DNA of 64,000 nucleotides from Angiostrongylus vasorum (lineage: Eukaryota > Nematoda > Chromadorea > Rhabditida > Metastrongylidae). The notes under the pieces are model-generated. The model was not told the DNA's origin. It worked only from the letters and a program-made list of their open reading frames with translations, and made no database searches. Positions within the stretch are counted from its first letter, which is position 1, and every line of letters begins with the position of its first letter. The translations under genes were made by a program, and so were the position numbers. Location of the stretch: positions 2,147,001 to 2,211,000 of the forward strand of contig JADANN010000197.1 of NCBI GenBank assembly GCA_018806985.1, read 5' to 3'. Shown piece after piece: positions 32,430-44,239 of this stretch.

Positions 32430-33790
32430 ACGTCATTTTAGAAACCCTATTTTTAAATCGAGTAGTTGTTACCACGACTTTTTTAGCTTCGATAAAGGTA
32501 ACTATGAAACACGGTATCTCCAGTCTTGATGAGACAATCGAAAAACTATTTTTGACGAGCCCGATGATACCCATAGTAAATGGCAGCACCTATACCTAAA
32601 ATTAACCAGTGTTCATTCTCCTCTACGACAACGCTCGACTAAACTTTGCACGACGAAACTCACAAATTTGGCCGAAATGGGCTCGTTCCTGTCTCGTTCA
32701 CCACCCTTACTGGACCGTCCACTGATAACTGTCACTTATTTTTTGAACCATCTTCACCTATACTAGCTGAAAATAGTAACGTGTGCATCGCCTAGTAAAA
32801 TGTCCCTGAACAATTCGTGGCTTCTAGAACATAGGAATTTTATGGTCCTTAAGGAAAGTGTCTTGAATTGTCTTGGAAAAAAATGTGTGGAATTCAGTGA
32901 CTTTTTAATAAATAACAAGCATACAAAATAAATCGATCATTGTGTTAATAAACAAAGTTGCATTTACATTAGTATATGGAATGAAAGGACATCCGGCGTT
33001 GATCAATCCCTAAACGATGCTTGCGATATCGTCAAAACTCGTAGAAGAGAGTGAATCCATTTCCGGTTCACACAGTGGCTTACCCTGGGCCACTGGCTTA
33101 CCAAGTCATTGTTTATATCCAGTGATGCCTTTTATCATCTTGACGTTCCCAGAGCAATGTAAGGACTGGCGAGGACGCTAAGCCACTTCGAAACACTATT
33201 GATTCATTGTGTGCTGGAACTACGATATAGAATTTAAAATTATTGTTCAAAATCGGTCATAAATTTTCGCCTCAAGATAACCCTATGGTTAGAACATGCT
33301 CTACAGGCTTATTGATTATTCTTTTCCCAGTCGAACAAATATTTAAAAGTTGATATTTTTTTTAACTGAAACTACTACGCACACTCTCACGTTCTCTTTA
33401 AGCACCGCCTCGGTCACAGATTTTAGGGTGATGCTGATGACTGTAATCGCTTATCCTCTGCTGCTGTTTTTTTCTGAGATTTGGCCTAAAATCTTCTCAA
33501 AATAGAAAGGACGAGATGAGACTGACGCTGCAGGTAAGTCGACCTGCCTCGAATACAAACAGGCCATTCATAGAACTGCGCTTTCAGGTAGCTCTTTCTC
33601 TCGGACTAGAAGTGGTACTTTTTATTTTCACAGGGACGTTTCCCACTGCTGGATATGGGCGCATTTTCAAAATAAACATCTGATTCGTGTGGTATTACCA
33701 CGCCATTACGCTACCTTATTTCATTGTGAACAAGTTAGTCATTCACTTGTTGAGGGAGGATATTAAATTTCTGATGCTAATATTTGAAAG
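32430..33790 (+). pseudogene. Chemoreceptor-like copy P2, TM5 and TM6-7 exons
   Basis: 32430-32570 matches P1. Exon 33429-33535 reads VMLMTVIAYPLLLFF, then after a one-base shift LRFGLKSSQNRKDEMRLTLQ, ending at CTGCAG|GTAAGT. The next exon starts after GCTTTCAG at 33588 with VALSLGLEVVLFIFTGTFP, has one stop, and continues FVWYYHAITLPYFIVNK. P3 has both exons in good order (41352-41706). Stop and frameshift make P2 a pseudogene. A SINE-tail scrap lies at 32996-33030. Confidence 0.65.
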
Positions 33791-34050
33791 GGGCGCGTGT
33801 GGCGCAGTGGTTGGAGGCGCCACTGCGACACACGCGTGGAGTCGATCCACGCACCCTCTGGCACACCAAGCTTTCCATTCCTCCGGGGTCGCCAATTGAT
33901 ACTAGACGATACATCGGTAGGTAGGCCAACGCGAGCCATTGTAGCCAGATATGCATTCAGTCACCTCCAAAGACAATTAGTGAAATCGAATGCATGGCGC
34001 ATCCCTCAGGATTGATTAACGCCGAGAGCTATATCCTTTATCCTTTAATA
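33791..34050 (+). mobile_element. tRNA-derived SINE, copy 7, inside P2
   Basis: GGGGCGCGTGTGGCGCAGTGG head (first 20 bp nearly consensus), ACACGCGTGGAGTCGATCC box B, a deletion of the CTTGTCTGGGAGGATAGC block, and GATTAACGCCGAGAGC end with ATCCTTTATCCTTT tail. Confidence 0.9.
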
Positions 34051-34339
34051 TTTGAAAGAAACTATTTCCGAAAGCAAAGAAAGAATGCGCTAGATAAAAA
34101 AAGCTTAATGTATTTCCTTTGACAGGAAAAATCCACGAGGAACTCCGTCAGCTAATCCATCCTCAAAAACTCCGCATCACAGTGACTGTTTTAACCCAGA
34201 AACTTCATCCAACTTCTAGATCACACCGTGTTCGTCCGGCACGAACTTTTCATTCGCATCTTGGGAAATGGGACTCGTCCGTAGAACTCCTATAAAGTCT
34301 ATGAAATTTTCTTTATTTTGATTGCGTAACGTCAACTTG

Positions 34340-34900
34340 GCTGTTACTTCTAGCGAGTGCGCTTCTTAAGCTTTTGCAAAATTATTCCAAATAAATAATA
34401 TTCGACAATTCAGCGAGTTTGTGCAGTGGCGGTCTCTGTACCGGGTGACCGACCATCTTTTCAATTCTTCTGCGCTCCCCTAACTACCGGATGAACATTT
34501 GTCGTTAATAACAGAAAATTCTAGAACATTCCTGTTTCTTTTATAAAAGACGAATAGAATATACAAACTCACTTCAAACTTGGTGTTATAAACATATGAC
34601 TGAGCCTTAAAGACTGACTAAGTGACACTCGTAAGATTTCCAAGTAATTCCAAAGGAATACAGATCCCGTCCCCGCTTAAGTCGACAGTGACAACAAATG
34701 GTGGTACAATTGTCTTCAATTGCCTTTTTTATTACAATTCTTCAAATCATCATGTTGAACTTCTTCGCTGTATTTTTCTGTATATACGCCTATTATTTAT
34801 GGTAACACTAATGGTTTGTTTTGAAGAGGGGGAATCTCTGCTATGAAAAGAGGAAATCCCCACTTTGTGTTTATTTCGGGAAAAAAAACAACTGAATAAC
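34340..34900 (+). pseudogene. Chemoreceptor-like copy P2, 3' part
   Basis: Aligns with P1 10130-10690. The open frame 34622-34846 (LVRFPSNSKGIQIPSPLKST...) corresponds in P1 to ARSANCARKVLIPTSLTSP with stops. I do not identify it with a known receptor segment. Confidence 0.5.
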
Positions 34901-35430
34901 CTCGTTGTTGAGTAGTAGAGAAACTACGCAAAAAATGCTGAAAATGACCTCATTAACGTTTCATTTGAGGACTACAAGGATTTGCCTTCATGGCATTTCC
35001 CATCGTTTAATAAGTGGAACTCCGCGTTCTCGTTACTTTTCTCCTTGCTGATCGTTCGTTAAAGCTTTTCTCTTGGCGTTACATGACCTTCAACTTTAGA
35101 ATGGCGTGGAAAGCTTTCTCCGCCAAGCAGAACAACGATATCTCAAATTTCGTAAAGGCCGACGCGTTTAACGACATTTATTAGGAGGCACACAAAGCAT
35201 ATTGTTATATTTTGGTTTTTATCTTCTAGGCTGCTCTAAAAGTGCTAGGACTGAGAAAACAACATTCCGTTTAGAAATGATGTCCCGAGTGACCCAAGTT
35301 GGTTAATGCGGCTGCGGTGCGACTGAAAGAAATTTTGGAAAAAGGGTTTAATGCTGTCGCAAATAACAACTCAATCTAAAAAGGGAAATGCAAAACATTG
35401 TAATGTAAATAGTTGTTTTTGGTAGGTATT
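34900..35430. other. No recognisable feature
   Basis: Non-repetitive as far as I can see, with short frames only. Confidence 0.45.
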
Positions 35431-35436
35431 TAGCAA

Positions 35437-35690
35437 TGGAGCGTGTAGCCCAATAGCTAGAGAAGCGCTGCAATACATACGCTGCAAGACCAATTTCAGG
35501 TTCAGCAACACTTGCACTTTTCCGGAATCGGGAAATTAGTACCAGACTTGGTTGGAAGGATAGCAGCACTGACTTGGAACATCGATAGGACAACGCAAGT
35601 CTTTGCGTGAGCCAGATATGCATTCTGCCACTCCTAATGATGCAAGGTTTAGTCGGACTCATGGGCATCCATCGGGTCAAAAACCGCTAA
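35437..35690 (+). mobile_element. tRNA-derived SINE, diverged copy 8
   Basis: GGAGCGTGTAGCCCAATAGC head, CGGGAAATTAGTACCAGACTTG, GGATAGCAGCACTGACTT, and GCCAGATATGCATTC blocks remain; the 3' tail is lost. An older copy than the others. Confidence 0.75.
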
Positions 35691-35699
35691 ACGATTTGC

Positions 35700-37500
35700 C
35701 TTTTTGTAACATATCTCATAACAAAGCCACAGGCAGAAAGGGTATAGAAATAAACCCCTTTGTGGATAAATAAGCACACGGGAATATTGTTTAAATTAGA
35801 CATGTTTTTTGTACAGTTATCCTAGCCGTCGCGTAGGAGCTTGCTTCAACGAACTTCCTCATGTTCCCGTCGTCCTCTCTCCTTATTTTCATTGCTTTCA
35901 CCTCCATCACTAAAAAGCGACTTTGCATGGTGCGAACGTAAGTTGTTTTTTAGCTAAACACATTGAACCATGTGGAAACGAAACCTATGTTCTAATGAAT
36001 GATTACGGAAGCAGAAAACCTTTTTAGAGCAAAGCGTTAATAACTGAAAGTGAAAATCCGACTTTCAAACTCGGCCACCTGCACTCAAGTAACAAATGCG
36101 TTGACGTCTATCACCTGTTCTTTATATGCATCTAGAAATATCATTTCGCACGCCATAACAATCAGGTTTCGTCTTAACCACCTGAGTTCCAAAACATCAC
36201 AAGCAGTTGCTTCCGTTTAGGCGTCGTCAACGTAGCTTGAACTGTAGATTCTTCCCTTTACTTCCACGATGAATGGAGCTCTTGGTGTTGCATAAGTTTG
36301 AAATATAATAAAACAAAAGAAAAGAGTTATATAACACTATTAATCATACCTTTGGATAATTGGTATCAGAATGTTAGTGGCATTGAATTTTAACTGTGCG
36401 TTCTAACACGTTGTCCACTCCTAGTCCACAAAAGTGAAGTCGAAAAAATAAGCACAGAAATGTATGGATCTGTTTGCCTTTTCCTAAACCACATCCTCTA
36501 TTTTCTTCCAAATCTACGCTGGCCCGTAGATGGCAGCTTTCCATGCTTTGAACAGAAGTGTCTTGATGTGTATGATGGATGACACAAGAGCTGAAGCTTA
36601 GCTGAGGCAAGTGCTCGCGGAGTTGCACAGTGAACAGATCTGTATTAGTTCAAGATGTGAAGACTTTAACAAAATTAGTAAACGCTATCGAGAGATTAGT
36701 GCTCATTACTATAGCGAACTGAATCGAGTGCTCACACAGTGCTCTCATTTTCCACGACATCCACCTCCTATACGGTGACCGTCAAGTCATGACACATGGA
36801 AGCAGATGACACTTTCGCCCTAGTTCATTCAGCTTTGTGACGGTCTGACGGTGCGAATACAAATCCTATGTAATGGAATCATTTTATGAGTTTCTTGCTC
36901 ATTTAGATGCTGTGCCAGATTTTATAGGAAACTCTAGCAGAGAACTTGTAGATGACAAACACCACGCAGCTTTTGTACAGCTTGATGGTCGATATCGATA
37001 ATGACCGTACTTATCCTCCATTCACTTGACTTCGTTCATCTTTTACATGACCCGACATTACATACTGTGCACAGAGCTCAAAGTTTTTTTCACTTCATTC
37101 GTTTTGTTGTTGTTGTTTGCTAACACATGTCTTCCACGAAGATCTTCGGCTACTGCTTGACGAGATCCTCTTCCTCACGAATGTGGTTAGTCCAACAAAT
37201 TTCGTGCAGTACTAGAAAATCAGTGTTAAGGTATTCCTATTCCATTCGCATTTATCCCATTCTAACCCTAGCTTTTATGTTCGAGAAAGCTCTTCCCAAG
37301 CATGTTTGTTAGCAATTTGCTGGCTCTAAAACGCGTAATAGGGGTGGGCTCAGGGTAGGGTTGAACCACAAACGTGCGCGTGTGATCTCAGGGCATTTCT
37401 ATCCACTGCACTTTCCAGCGCATCAGTACAATGACGGAGTTTTGAGGAGCGTTAAAAGTACGCCCTTCAGACGTTCGGTAAGATACTTCTCTTTCTTAAA
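35700..37500. other. 1.8 kb without recognisable genes
   Basis: Only short frames. No match to the repeat families listed here, and no domain signatures. It may hold unrecognised intron or intergenic sequence upstream of P3. Confidence 0.45.
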
Positions 37501-37639
37501 TGACAGAGAATTCTTTAACTAATCATGTTTGCCGTTTAGTTATTGTAAGATTTTTCTTGTTGAAACGTTCGATAACATTGCAGAACTGCAGTGGAGAGTT
37601 TCCTTCCCGAGGGGTCTTTCAACGGCGTTATCTGTCGTA

Positions 37640-37733
37640 CTCTTCTCCTACAGTCATGCGTTATTTCCATTTATTAATGCTTCCAGTGTCTTCACTTTCT
37701 GTTTTCATACATATTGTACTTATTCTAGTAAGT
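37640..37733 (+). pseudogene. Chemoreceptor-like copy P3, exon 1 (TM1)
   Basis: MRYFHLLMLPVSSLSVFIHI then VLIL and a consensus donor GTAAGT at 37734. The helix aligns with P1 and P2. The 80-codon open frame upstream of this Met (from 37500) may be untranslated leader. Confidence 0.65.
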
Positions 37734-37854
37734 TTTCCATGAGTAAGCTATTGTAGTTCTTCAGGTAATTTCGCTAGTTATAACCATATTGAAATTCCCT
37801 ACTGATCGATGGTGATATTTACCCTCATAAAGTGTTGCACTACTTCTTACTTGA

Positions 37855-37995
37855 ATACTTACTTGGATGGCTTGTCCTCAGTTGTTGTGCGGGCGCCCGC
37901 ATAATCTCCATTTTTCCGGAGTTTTGCTGGTTTAGCCATTGCGGTTATCTGGAGCCTGGAGGTCAGCCAGGCCAAAGTCAACCCCGCACTAGCTC
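37855..37995 (-). repeat. Repeat A, partial copy in P3 intron 1
   Basis: The minus strand carries the end third of repeat A: AACCGCAATGGCTAAACCAGC, AAAACTCCGGAAAAATGGAG, and GGGCGCCCGCACAAC. Only the GGGCCCGCACAACC-proximal part is present. Confidence 0.8.
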
Positions 37996-38072
37996 TTAGC
38001 ACTATTATTTTCGATTTTCCCTATATTTCTAAAAGTTTGGTATATGATGCGTGGAATAATTTCCCTTTAGGG

Positions 38073-38205
38073 TATCAGAAAATTATGCGGCTTCGACATT
38101 CGATCAGCATATCTTATGCTCGGTTCCATAGCTTCTTTGGGCTTCGTCTACTCTTTCAGCTTCTTTATCAGCATTTTTATCATTGGTCGAGATGGAGATA
38201 GATGA
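38073..38205 (+). pseudogene. Chemoreceptor-like copy P3, exon 2 (TM2)
   Basis: Starts after TTTCCCTTTAG; reads GIRKLCGFDIRSAYLMLGSI, ASLGFVYSFSFFISIFIIG, and GRDGDR before a stop at 38203. The stop may lie in the following intron if a donor occurs just before it. Confidence 0.65.
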
Positions 38206-38944
38206 TCGCAACATTTTGTGGAAGGTTCGTTCGTCGAGTTACCTCAGTTATAAACGAATCAAATCTTGAAACCGTCAACCATATTCAAGTATTTCGCCTA
38301 ATGTTGTCTTACTGGTGTGTAGGACGAGGTCTAATTTCGTTGCTTCCCCCAACTTACTCGTTCTTCAATAATACACGATAACTTTCTGAACAGTAGGGTA
38401 TTCGGTGGATTAAGAACATGGCAGCATTGAGAAAGGGGCCGTGCTCTATAGCTCTATGGATGCGCCTGATATCTGCGCTCTCACATGAGTCACATGTGAC
38501 TTACTTTGACGAATTTGCTCGGGATCGCATGACTCATTTATGACTCACTTGGTACCCAGTGCGTTAAAATGTAGCGGTAGTTTGAAACGCAATGAGCGGC
38601 TCCTTTCTCAGTTGCGGATCTCTATTCCTGGTAAACAAATTTTTTCCATTCCGTGTGTCAATAACTGAGTAGAATCACGTATTTTTTACCAAGTAGCTGA
38701 AGAAAAAAAATTGAAGGAAACGACCGTAATATAGCGAGAATGGAAAACGGGAAATCTCGCAACCTCTGGAACATGCGCGCATGCCCTATGCTTTTCTGTA
38801 AACCAGATAACTGCAAATTAGACGAGAAGACCAATATTGGCTCGTTGGACTGAAAATAAACAAATGTTTTCAAAATAATGATGCCTTCTCAGAAGGCTTG
38901 TAAATATTTGCACCTTAGATCGAGCCGATCTCTCCGAACTTTGA

Positions 38945-39090
38945 GGTGCTTTTGTAGATCTCACGCGGAATTTTTCTTACGACAGTGCTAAGCATGAATT
39001 TCCATCACTTCTATCTACTTCTTCAACGAATTATTTGCGCAATTTTTCCGCTGAAAGCGAACACTATTCTGTGTCGTCCAGCAATTCTGG
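38945..39090 (+). pseudogene. Chemoreceptor-like copy P3, exon 3 (TM3)
   Basis: One frame reads SRGIFLTTVLSMNFHHFYLL, then LQRIICAIFPLKANTILCRP, ending ...GCAATTCTG|GTGTCT. Relative to P1 the first residues (FVDLTR) are in another frame, indicating a one-base indel near 38970. Confidence 0.6.
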
Positions 39091-39099
39091 TGTCTTCAA

Positions 39100-39925
39100 A
39101 ATCAGATGAAAAGTTCCGAGCTTTGAGTAGTCCTCAAATCTCTTAGAACAGCCGATCGTTTGTTTGTCTGGAAAGACATGAAAAACGTAATTCTATAGGC
39201 AAAAGCAGCAATAAATCTTCTCAAAATTTGAGCTTCTGCATTCGGAATATCGATTGCCAGCGTCGTGAAGCAGTGACTTTGTGCTGAAGTGTTACTAATG
39301 CATCAATGGAAAATAATTCTTACAGTTTCCGCTTCATATAAAAGGGACTGCAAATACCATGGAGTAAAAACTGAATATTAAACTAATCCTCCAGAAGTCT
39401 TCGAAAATGTTTTGCTGGCCTTCCACTTGGGGTTTGAATTTCAACATGTCGATCTTTCAAAATTTTGCTAAGGAATCCCCATCGATCTATTAGATGTTAA
39501 CCACAACGGCTCCACAGAAACTGCTTAGCGCTGCGGGATTTTTTTGAACAACCTTCGAGCAGACAAATAAATGTACGGAAAGAGAGGAAATTTGTAAAAC
39601 TCGCGAGTTCCTTGCGGAAACTCGAGGACGATCTAGCTTTACTCAGTAGAAAATGGAGTAAATCTTTACCAAACCCTTAACATGAAGATATTTGTTGAAA
39701 CGTTTTCCTATAAAGTTCTGCTGCCATAAAAACTTCGAAGTCTCTGTTTTCGATATATCCTATGGTATCTTCTCTTATCTACACGCCCACAATATATAAC
39801 GGCTGCAGTAGATCTTCACAGATGGGAGTTATGCAAGCGAGCACCAACGAAATCTCCAATCATTATGTCAGAAAACCAGAGTTCATGTAAGCCTCTGCTT
39901 ACTATGAGGGCACGAAAAGCACCAA
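39100..39925. other. P3 intronic sequence, nothing recognised
   Basis: Lies between P3 exon 3 and the TM4-region exon; no repeats matched except the SINE fragments beyond it. Confidence 0.4.
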
Positions 39926-39929
39926 TTTT

Positions 39930-40036
39930 TGAACCTCAGAGGTGTGGAAGGTTCAGAGAGCGCAAGGCGTGGAATGGAACCAACGACCACGCATGTATCG
40001 CAGGGCACCTCTAGCCACTGCACTACATGTGCTCCT
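39930..40036 (-). mobile_element. tRNA-derived SINE, head fragment
   Basis: Minus strand AGGAGCACATGTAGTGCAGTGG with ACATGCGTGGTCGTTGGTTCC box B region; only the 5' ~100 bp. Confidence 0.7.
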
Positions 40037-40484
40037 ATCGCATTGAAAGGATATGAAGATTAGGAGCCTTATTAACTCATTGTACTAGTGTTTGCACGTC
40101 ACTCAAGTGTTCAAATGCATTTAAAATACCTGGTGTTTTTATCACAACGTGAATGTTACGGGAATCTGCAGCTTACATCTTTTTTCACCGTATACATCTG
40201 ATTCGATCCAGTTATTCGCTCACAGTATTTGACGGCCATTAGCATTCTTTCATGTTGCCGAAAACATGTCGACGCTAGCCTTTTTTGACGTAAATGGTGA
40301 ACAGCAGATTTTCTTCGGCAACAAAATGAGCGCTTAGTAAACAGTATTCTTCTTCATCACTTAGTCTGATGATCTTAGTGGAATGAAGCTTATGCTAAAA
40401 TGCAAAAAATCGAGCGTAGACGAACATAGGTTTGAAAATTCAAATGTTTTCTTAAGTCCTATGGAAGATAAAATGAAGGGAAGA

Positions 40485-40665
40485 ACTTTCGGCGTTGATC
40501 AATCCGTGTGGAATGCGCCGTGCACACGAGAAAAGTGAGTGAATAGATATTTGGATTATATCGTAACCTGTGGTGGGCACTGACGTTTGAAGTGTACACC
40601 GTTATCTTTCCGGAAGAGCTAATTTACCAATTTTCTAGGCCCGAAAGGATGGAAGGCTTTGTGAT
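40485..40665 (-). mobile_element. tRNA-derived SINE, decayed 3' part
   Basis: The right part carries CCTTCCATCC..CGGGCC and AAATTGGTAAATTAGCTC; the left end has GATTGATCAACGCCGAAAGTT. The middle is scrambled and the head is missing. Confidence 0.65.
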
Positions 40666-40868
40666 GACTCTATTGTAGAAATTTAGCAGATTTCATACGT
40701 CCTATCACGTGCTAGCCTTCTTTTACAATGTTTAAGTAAAATATTCCTCCGATGAAGCAAAGAGCTGATAGCACTGAGATCACCATCCATCGGCACAGAT
40801 GTGAAAGTAGGGGAACGGACGATCAATAACTAAGGTCAATTGTTTTTTTATTCAATTCCTTTTGCAGA

Positions 40869-41252
40869 TCACTTTTTTCTTGGTAGCGTTCTTCTACCTG
40901 ACTGTGATTGTGTTAAGTCCTTTTCTCGGCGTCGCTTATCTTCCAAAATACGGTATACACGGGATAATTGAACATTCACCGTATTCATCTACACTGTTCA
41001 GGTGTTATCGTTTTTTCTTCATCCAAGATGACGTCATATTTTGGCAGAGATTCTTCACAAAAATCCTCCTATTCGGTTACGAAAATTTTATGCTTCAATT
41101 TATACGTATTTGTTTTGTACTATATTGCTTCAATTTACGTCTCCCATTCTTTCCTCAAGAGAAATCACAGCTTTTTGCATCAGAAAATTGGTGTTTTGAC
41201 ACAGCCGTGGAGCTCCATCCGGAAAGCTTCATAGGTTGTCGAGAAAAACCAT
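40869..41252 (+). pseudogene. Chemoreceptor-like copy P3, TM4-region exon
   Basis: After TTCCTTTTGCAG the frame is open for 128 codons: ITFFLVAFFYLTVIVLSPFL forms a helix, then a loop with Cys and Tyr residues (HSPYSSTLFRCYRFF) that suits an extracellular loop. How much of the rest (to SFIGCREKP) is exon is unclear; no donor is obvious. Confidence 0.5.
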
Positions 41253-41351
41253 AAAGCTGTCACCAGACGGCGGATTTCGTTCGAAAGTCAATTTCTCACA
41301 ATCGAAGTAATCTCAAAGAAATTCCCATACCTTTTCTGTCTGCACTCCTCC

Positions 41352-41492
41352 CATGTGATCGTTCAGGACCCATCAGATTACGCTTTCCATTACAATGTTG
41401 GCAAATCTCATCGCATATCCTGTACTGTTGCTTTTACTCAAGCTTAAACTGAAATCTCGAAATTTAAGACAGGAGATGAAATTCACATTTCA
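41352..41492 (+). pseudogene. Chemoreceptor-like copy P3, TM5 exon
   Basis: Starts after TGATCGTTCAG. ITLSITMLANLIAYPVLLLL is a helix followed by a strongly basic loop KLKLKSRNLRQEMKFTFQ, ending at TTTCAG|GTGAGC. It is collinear with P2 33429-33535. Open throughout. Confidence 0.65.
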
Positions 41493-41555
41493 GGTGAGCT
41501 TCTCGTCTTACCTTCAATCTTATCATGACCGACCTGTTTAGAACAGCTGTTTTTA

Positions 41556-41706
41556 GGCTGCGCTCTCCGTTGGAGTAGAAGTGATGTTCTTCTGCCTATT
41601 GGTCTTTTTTTTTCTGCCAAAGGAACTGTTCGGATTTTTTATTGCGAAGGCTTGCGACTTGTGGTATTACAATGCTGTGACATTACCTTATTTTCTCATG
41701 AATAAG
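41556..41706 (+). pseudogene. Chemoreceptor-like copy P3, TM6-TM7 exon
   Basis: After GTTTTTAG: AALSVGVEVMFFCLLVFFFL, PKELFGFFIAKACDLWYYNA, and VTLPYFLMNK with donor GTGAGA at 41707. It matches P2 33588-33740. Pattern YYNAVTLPYFL.N is consistent with a final receptor helix. No last exon was found, so the gene's 3' end is undefined. Of the three copies this part is intact. Confidence 0.65.
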
Positions 41707-41759
41707 TGAGATTTCCATATTTATTTCTTAGTAAGTCTCTTCTGTTACCGGCTAAAAAT

Positions 41760-42340
41760 TTATGTGCTATCTGGAGCACTTTTTTGGAAAAGGGACAAAG
41801 TAAATATTCCAGAGTTAAAAAGTATAATACGGCTATTCTTACAGACAATTACACCAACAGCTTAAGCTGCTATTTCTCTATCATAATCACAATATCAAAG
41901 TGAATGTTATGAATGAAAGAGTTAATCTGCCAACACAACGACGTGGTGTCCAATGGACGTCATGTTTCCGAATCCATCCAAAGATTGGACGTGGTCGTTA
42001 GAGAACTTCTGAAATACCTGAAAGAAATGTCGATTTCCATTACGCACGTTTTTCCAAAGGAAAAAATGATTTTCTTTCAATAAATGTACATACTTAGTGT
42101 TCTACTGCACATGTTTTCATTGCGATTGAGTTGTAAGTTTAGAGCTGGCTAGACTAACATCCATTTCATAGAAACATGAATCACGAACTTTCAATGCTAC
42201 AGGTTCCGACTGAACAAAAAAGTCATAGCGGAGGGTAGTAAATGCCTACGAATACTGGGTACAACTGTAGTAGAGGCCATGGAAAACGATGAACCACAAT
42301 AATGAATAATAAAAAGGATAATGGAGTGTATAACTGAAAT
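41760..42340. other. No recognisable feature
   Basis: Downstream of P3; a last receptor exon might be expected here but none is convincing. Confidence 0.4.
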
Positions 42341-42342
42341 GA

Positions 42343-42715
42343 GGGAGCGAATAGCACAGTGGTAGTGATGGCCGTCATCATGGGCATAGTGTTAGTTCGA
42401 TTCCGCTCTGGGCCAACCAAGCCTCTAATCCCTCCGGAGTCTGGAAATTGGTACCGTACATGTGACGGAAAAAACCACTCTCTGCAATCCAATTGGGAAC
42501 GCTCCAGCCCGACTATCTCAGGACTTCAGGGAGAATTGGTCGACCACCACTGTACGACATTCAAGATAAAATGGAAATCCTCAAGAAGCACCCGAAGGCA
42601 CAGGTAAAATTTGGAAGATCTTCGTGGACAATGGATTTGAGGAAACGAACTGAATGTGAGAAGTACTGGGATCCGCACAGTAGACGTGAAGCCAGGTCAA
42701 ATAAAATAAAATAAA
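42343..42715 (+). mobile_element. Second SINE type (SINE-B) with open-frame tail
   Basis: The head GGGAGCGAATAGCACAGTGG plus GTGTTAGTTCGATTCC provides good A-box-like and B-box (GTTCGATTCC) promoters. The body has CTAATCCCTCCGGAGTCTGG and AAATTGGTACC shared with the main SINE. It then continues into a 73-codon open frame (42493-42714) with LYDIQDKMEILKKHPKAQ and a basic end, finishing in AAATAAAATAAAATAAAG. A related head is at 52528. Confidence 0.55.
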
Positions 42716-42719
42716 GAAA

Positions 42720-43350
42720 AATAACTGAAATGGCTTCAATTTTAACTGAACTACCAGGACAAATCAGTAAATATGTTGGAAAATTCTTTACATTATAAAT
42801 CGATTTGAAATTATTTTGAGTTTATGAGTAGTAATCTAACCAGTGTACGTAAGCTTTTCAGCATACACCCTGCTGATACTGGAACTGTTTGGAAAAGAAT
42901 GCTAGACGCACTGATTTCGGTGCATTCCACGACCGGTAGGACTTAGGGATTGTTCCCATACGGCAGCTGGTAAGAATAACGGGTTAGCGCGAAGGTGTTA
43001 AGGCACGGTTTTTCATACAAGAAAGACAAAGAACAACGAAGCTCCGAACACAGCATTTTTATTCCCAGGGCCGGTTGTCTAATAGCCTCGGCAGTGGCCA
43101 AATAATTCACTAGATTCTTGATGAGCAAGCTCGTGGTTGTTCATTATTGACGGAAAAGCTGACGTGTCTCCGAATTTTGCTTCTTTCAGAGCTTGGAAAG
43201 ATCGAGTTGACTGCAATCTATCCAACACCTCCATAAACAAAATAGAAAAAACGCTAGACCAAGGTTTAGATCGTATTAAAAACAAAACAGCTCCTTCGCA
43301 CACTCACTACTTCAACGAGTCTTCCATTGAGTATTTAACGTAGTCACCAA
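42720..43350. other. No clear feature
   Basis: A 68-codon frame (43137-43343) with DQGLDRIKNKTAPSHTH is the only protein-like stretch; it may belong to the neighbouring PLE fragment but I cannot show it. Confidence 0.35.
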
Positions 43351-43359
43351 CTGCACAGA

Positions 43360-43560
43360 GTTCACATAGAAGTGTAACGCTCCACTCTCACATTAAAACA
43401 TCAGCACCCAATGTTTGAGGTCACGTCTGATAACGAGGTATTCTTCTCTGTTGTTTATTTCCGGATTCTTGGAATTTATCCAGACTGCTTCGAGAGCTTT
43501 GCGCTGTGATATTCCTGTGTGAGGATGTTAATACTTGAAAAACCTCCCCGTTATGCCTCT
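43360..43560 (-). mobile_element. PLE endonuclease C-terminal fragment, inverted
   Basis: The minus strand reads SQRKALEAVWINSKNPEINN then REEYLVIRRDL, aligning with SARKTLEAFWINSKNSKMNR...VITRDL of the 44.1 kb copy. It faces the opposite way and sits just left of RTE-D. Confidence 0.7.
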
Positions 43561-43630
43561 GTTTCTCACAAAGCTGGGAAAAGCATTCGCAAAGCCCACC
43601 GATTCTTCACCGCTTAGAAAACCAAAATGA

Positions 43631-44239
43631 TTGCACTCTGACCTCCAAAAAATCACTTACGATTCCTACTTGGATCTCTTCAATAACTACTTTCTCCTAT
43701 CTTTATATGAACTGAACGATAATGGATATGTCGTACCACCGAATGAAATAAGTGCAGCTATAAAACGCTGTTTAAGAAGGGCCGGTCTAGAGAATTCGGT
43801 AACGACAACTGAAATGCCACCGAGTAATCTAAGACGCCAACTAGTTCGTAACCGTCTATACGACCGTCTATGTGCAACGCAAAATTGTATAATTTGCCCC
43901 AATGGTAGAGACGGTGACTGCATAAGTTCGGGTACAGTTTATCTGGTCTCTTGTAAAGCGTGTGGGGACGAATATATTGGCGAAACGGGTAGACAATTCT
44001 GCGTTCGTATAAAAGAACACCAAGTCGGTAAATCCAAATTAAAACCAAACACTCCACTAGGCGCGCATAGGATGCAGGAACACAATGGAGAAGATTCAGA
44101 AGGAGTCAAATCGAAAACATCAGCGCGTAAAACTCTTGAGGCGTTTTGGATCAATTCCAAAAATTCAAAAATGAACCGCAAGGAGGAGAGTCTTGTCATC
44201 ACGCGTGACCTGGTGCCGTACCTCAGGCTGATCCAATGA
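43631..44239 (+). CDS. PLE GIY-YIG endonuclease, best-preserved copy
   Basis: Uninterrupted for 202 codons, of which about the first 38 are RTE-derived. Features: IKRCLRRAGL, NRLYDRLCATQNCIICPNGR, DGDCISSGTVYLVSCKACGD, EYIGETGRQFCVRIKEHQ, KTLEAFWINSKNSKMNRKE and the end VITRDLVPYLRLIQ. All expected endonuclease elements are present: the TVYLVSC variant of GIY, EYIGETG for YIG, the catalytic-type R in the R.KEH helix, and the late E of LEAFWI. The frame fuses RTE-derived codons to the PLE domain without a stop. Confidence 0.9.
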   Translation: MHSDLQKITYDSYLDLFNNYFLLSLYELNDNGYVVPPNEISAAIKRCLRRAGLENSVTTTEMPPSNLRRQLVRNRLYDRLCATQNCIICPNGRDGDCISSGTVYLVSCKACGDEYIGETGRQFCVRIKEHQVGKSKLKPNTPLGAHRMQEHNGEDSEGVKSKTSARKTLEAFWINSKNSKMNRKEESLVITRDLVPYLRLIQ

